From contig NZ_JAMXBJ010000042.1 of NCBI RefSeq assembly GCF_023913755.1, positions 1 through 64,000 of the forward strand: a stretch of 64,000 nt of DNA, in the 5' to 3' direction. The stretch comes from Pseudarthrobacter cellobiosi (lineage in GTDB: Bacteria > Actinomycetota > Actinomycetes > Actinomycetales > Micrococcaceae). Of the stretch, positions 62,040-64,000 are shown one piece after another. The notes under the pieces are model-generated. The model searched no databases. It saw nothing but the letters and a program-made list of their open reading frames with translations, and had not been told where the DNA came from. A program made the translations under genes and the position numbers. Position 1 is the stretch's first letter; every line of letters begins with the position of its first letter.

Positions 62040-62542
62040 TTCCGTGCCTCCAAAGTGACGGGCAAACTGAACGTGGCGCCCTGGCATCCTGACAACGATG
62101 CCGTGGACATGGCGGCGGCGCCCGGCAATGTGATCAGCACGGAAGAATTCGCCGGAATACTCACTGTGGGGGCCAGCGGAGCGGCAGGTTCAACGAAAGT
62201 CACGCCCGTGGTGGTGCAGCCAGGGTGGTTGGCGTCCGCCGTCGCGGCCCCGTTGCCGCGGATGGCGTAGACCTGCACGGCGTGGCCGTTGGGGTTGTGC
62301 GCCCGGACGGCAACATCGGCGGTGCCGCCCGGGACGAGGGTGTTCTGGGGGCCGTCGCCCACCACGAGGGCGTCTACGGTGACGGTTGCCATGGTGCCGC
62401 TGGTTGCGGCGCCCGATCCGGCACCCACCGTGGCCCAGTACGCGTAGGCGCCGCCGACTCCAGTGGCCAGGCAGAGGGTGACGGTTGCTGCCGCAGTCTT
62501 GGCAGCCAACCGTCGGGAAGCCTTCTTGTGCTTCGGTGTCAT
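62036..62542 (-). CDS. SipW/TasA-type exported protein
   Basis: 168 aa. Export signal: a twin-basic N-terminus (KHKKASRRLAAK), hydrophobic core (TAAATVTLCLATGVGG) and cleavage context AYAYWATVGAGSGAATSG, the hallmark of SipW-processed TasA/CalY-like proteins. The mature part is a small beta-rich domain (TVTVDALVVGDGPQNTLVPGGTADVAVRAHNPNGHAVQV) with two cysteines near the end, possibly paired. Coupled to the Ig-repeat gene and one base from the gene at 62544. Confidence 0.78.
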   Translation of the reverse strand: MTPKHKKASRRLAAKTAAATVTLCLATGVGGAYAYWATVGAGSGAATSGTMATVTVDALVVGDGPQNTLVPGGTADVAVRAHNPNGHAVQVYAIRGNGAATADANHPGCTTTGVTFVEPAAPLAPTVSIPANSSVLITLPGAAAMSTASLSGCQGATFSLPVTLEARK

Positions 62543-62543
62543 G

Positions 62544-63386
62544 TCAGCTTCCCTGCCCTGAGCCGGAGTATGCGAACTGGAGCGTGGCGCCCTTGCAGCC
62601 GTCCTGGTTCAGTGTGGTATCCAGCATGGAGATTCGAGGCCACGTCTGCCAATCAACGACGAGCAACTCAAGAGTCTGTGTTCCGGGCGGAACGCTGAGC
62701 GGATACGGGCCCGAGTAGTTGGTTACCACGTAGTCCGCGGCCGTGCAGGGAAGCCCCGCAGCCACTGCAGCGGGCGTCCGGTTGATGGCTGTAATAGCGA
62801 CCGAAAGACTGCTCAGGGACAGAGTCTTGTTGTTGGGATTGGAAATCGAAAGGTTCAGCGGAAGCGTTGATCCGGGCGTGAGCTGGGTGCCGAGATTCCC
62901 CGAAATACTGAACGTCTTGTTGGATGACTGAACGTGGAGTTGGACCACAACGGCGGCGGCCTGGCTTGCGCCGGCGGCCGTGGCGATGGTCAGGTCCGCT
63001 TTGCCGTCCGGAGTGGTGGCCGACGTCGCCACCGTCAGTGTGACTGTGGCTGTCTTGCCCGACGCGAGAGTGACCGACGCCGACGCGAAGGCCGCCGTCG
63101 TACTGGCCGGCAGGCCCGAAACAGTGGGGGTGACGCTGCCGCTGAACCCGTTGGTGGAGGTCAGGGACACCGAATAGTTGACCGGGTCGCCCCGGTCAAC
63201 CGTCCGGCTGGAGGGATTCACCTGGATGGTGACGCCCTTTGATTTGTTGCCCTGGCTCCCGCCCTGGCTGGCCGCGAAGATGGTGCCCGCCGAAACGAGC
63301 ATCACCACAAGACCCACCAGCAGCACCTTCGCTACGGTGGTGGTTCTTCGCATGGCTGTGCGGAAGTACCCAGATTCGTTCTGCAC
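62544..63386 (-). CDS. exported Ser/Thr-rich protein of the same operon
   Basis: 280 aa. A single N-terminal signal/anchor (TVAKVLLVGLVVMLVSAGTIFAA) is followed by Ig-like beta sandwiches (VTIQVNPSSRTVDRGDPVNYSVSLTSTNGFSGSVTPTVSGLP; KTATVTLTVATSATTPDG). A C-terminal domain is similar in spacing and end (GCKGATLQF) to the SipW-type neighbours. The GTG at 63386 is the chosen start, since AAGGG is 6 nt upstream; an ATG at 63353 is an alternative. No AYAYW motif, so it may be processed by ordinary signal peptidase or stay anchored. Confidence 0.72.
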   Translation of the reverse strand: MQNESGYFRTAMRRTTTVAKVLLVGLVVMLVSAGTIFAASQGGSQGNKSKGVTIQVNPSSRTVDRGDPVNYSVSLTSTNGFSGSVTPTVSGLPASTTAAFASASVTLASGKTATVTLTVATSATTPDGKADLTIATAAGASQAAAVVVQLHVQSSNKTFSISGNLGTQLTPGSTLPLNLSISNPNNKTLSLSSLSVAITAINRTPAAVAAGLPCTAADYVVTNYSGPYPLSVPPGTQTLELLVVDWQTWPRISMLDTTLNQDGCKGATLQFAYSGSGQGS

Positions 63387-63474
63387 GTCTAGCCCTTCTG
63401 GCTGGTCTGACAGTAGCGGGAGATGTGGAATTCGCCGGCAGGGAGGTTCTGCTCCTCCCCGCCGGCGAAGCTTG

Positions 63475-63933
63475 TTAGACGCTGCCCACGGTGATGGTGA
63501 CGATGGCACCCTTGCAAGCGCTCTGGTCCACCGTTGAGCTGTCATTGAACGTCAGGGTTCCGCTGCCCACAGTTGTCGCGGTCGAGTTCTTCGCGACCGT
63601 GGTGTTGCTGGTGTCCGCTGTGACATCGAACCAGGCTGAATCGCAGCCGGCTTTGTCGGTGCTCACACTGGCGGTCAGGACCCCCACCTGGGTGCTGGTG
63701 TTCGGGTCGGCATTGTCCGCCGTGTAGGTCACCGCACGGGAGTCTCCGGGCGTGAGTCCGCCGGTGAAGTTCGCGTGCAGGGCCACGGTGCCGCCACCTG
63801 CCGAGTTGGTCGCTTGGCCGGAACCGGCGCCTGTGGTGGTCCAGTAGGCGTAGGCAGCGCCGCCGCTGCCGGCTACCAGTGCCAGGGCACCGGCTGCTGC
63901 CAGGACTTTGTTCTTCTTGGTCATTTTGCGCAT
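63475..63933 (-). CDS. SipW/TasA-type exported protein
   Basis: 152 aa, MRKMTKKNKVLAAAGALALV as N-terminus and AAYAYWTTTGAGSGQATNSAGG as cleavage context, the typical SipW-type signal. The mature part is beta-rich (GTVALHANFTGGLTPGDSRAVTYTADNADPNTSTQVG) and ends with a conserved SACKGAIVTITVGSV. The pattern Cys-Lys-Gly-Ala near the C-terminus recurs as GCKGATLQF at 62544 and GCQGATFSLP at 62036. AAAGGAG is 8 nt before the ATG at 63933. First visible gene of the operon; a SipW-like signal peptidase would be expected beyond the window edge. Confidence 0.8.
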   Translation of the reverse strand: MRKMTKKNKVLAAAGALALVAGSGGAAYAYWTTTGAGSGQATNSAGGGTVALHANFTGGLTPGDSRAVTYTADNADPNTSTQVGVLTASVSTDKAGCDSAWFDVTADTSNTTVAKNSTATTVGSGTLTFNDSSTVDQSACKGAIVTITVGSV

Positions 63934-64000
63934 GAGAGAGACTCCTTTGGGCTGGGGGTAAAGACAGATGCTGAGACGCACAGCCATCGGGAACCACTAA

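Noticed and set aside
1-64000. CRISPR arrays, insertion sequences, prophage or integrase genes next to tRNA-Pro
   Set aside because: None seen: no regularly spaced repeats, transposase or integrase motifs, and no duplicated tRNA 3' end.

Overview
The window is chromosomal DNA of a high-GC actinobacterium, most likely a member of the Micrococcaceae close to Arthrobacter or Pseudarthrobacter. This rests on codon usage (third positions almost all G or C), actinobacterial gene families (Tad-type ssd/tadA/tadB/tadC, MarP, HspR, DUF4177) and gene order. The order Tad locus, acs, marP, nth, crp, Nudix, ridA, DUF4177, class A PBP and metallophosphoesterase resembles the ssd to ponA2 region of mycobacteria (about Rv3656c to Rv3683 in M. 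tuberculosis). No transposase, phage gene or CRISPR array was seen.

Layout. 0.35-4.3 kb: minus-strand Tad pilus/secretion operon. 4.4-4.7 kb: a small HTH regulator with a striking double operator. 4.8-12.3 kb: PolA-like polymerase, YegP-like protein, CoA Nudix hydrolase, endonuclease III, a membrane protein and acetyl-CoA synthetase. 12.4-24 kb: accessory block made of a DeoR regulator, a LacI-controlled galactoside operon (GH42 beta-galactosidase, two ABC permeases, binding lipoprotein, GH36 alpha-galactosidase) and small genes. 24-31.8 kb: the conserved core resumes with aroQ, marP, crp, Nudix, ridA, DUF4177, a class A PBP and a phosphoesterase. 32-35.7 kb: a heterodimeric ABC exporter with one degenerate ATP site.

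35.8-37.7 kb: tRNA-Pro, a gene for a 57-aa secreted peptide too short for routine gene calling, and a divergent XRE-TPR regulator. The pair has the architecture of PlcR/PapR-type peptide quorum sensing. It is the strongest candidate for an undescribed system here. A second, one-base-broken copy of the VGNWPDPM segment lies just downstream of the peptide gene, and all its differences from the first copy fall at third codon positions.

37.7-49.8 kb: purC-purD, a molybdopterin oxidoreductase, asparaginase II, SCP-2-like protein, HAD phosphatase, a second YegP-like protein, GH15 hydrolase, App1-like phosphatase, formate/nitrite transporter and GH1 beta-glucosidase. 49.8-55.5 kb: AAA ATPase, a small stress cluster (J-domain protein, Hsp20, HspR), a frameshifted MmcQ/YjbR gene, PAP2 phosphatase and a HEAT-repeat protein. 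55.6-57.1 kb: two gene remnants, a 3'-truncated alcohol dehydrogenase and a 5'-truncated FadR-type regulator, joined by an apparent deletion. 57.1-64 kb: secreted subtilase, epimerase with a second adenylate kinase, and an operon of exported proteins, two of them with SipW/TasA-type AYAYW signal peptides.

Several genes have no Shine-Dalgarno sequence but carry a TANNNT-like box 6-7 nt before the start codon, suggesting leaderless transcripts (aroQ, asparaginase, HEAT protein, PBP, FMN-binding protein, and less clearly two more).
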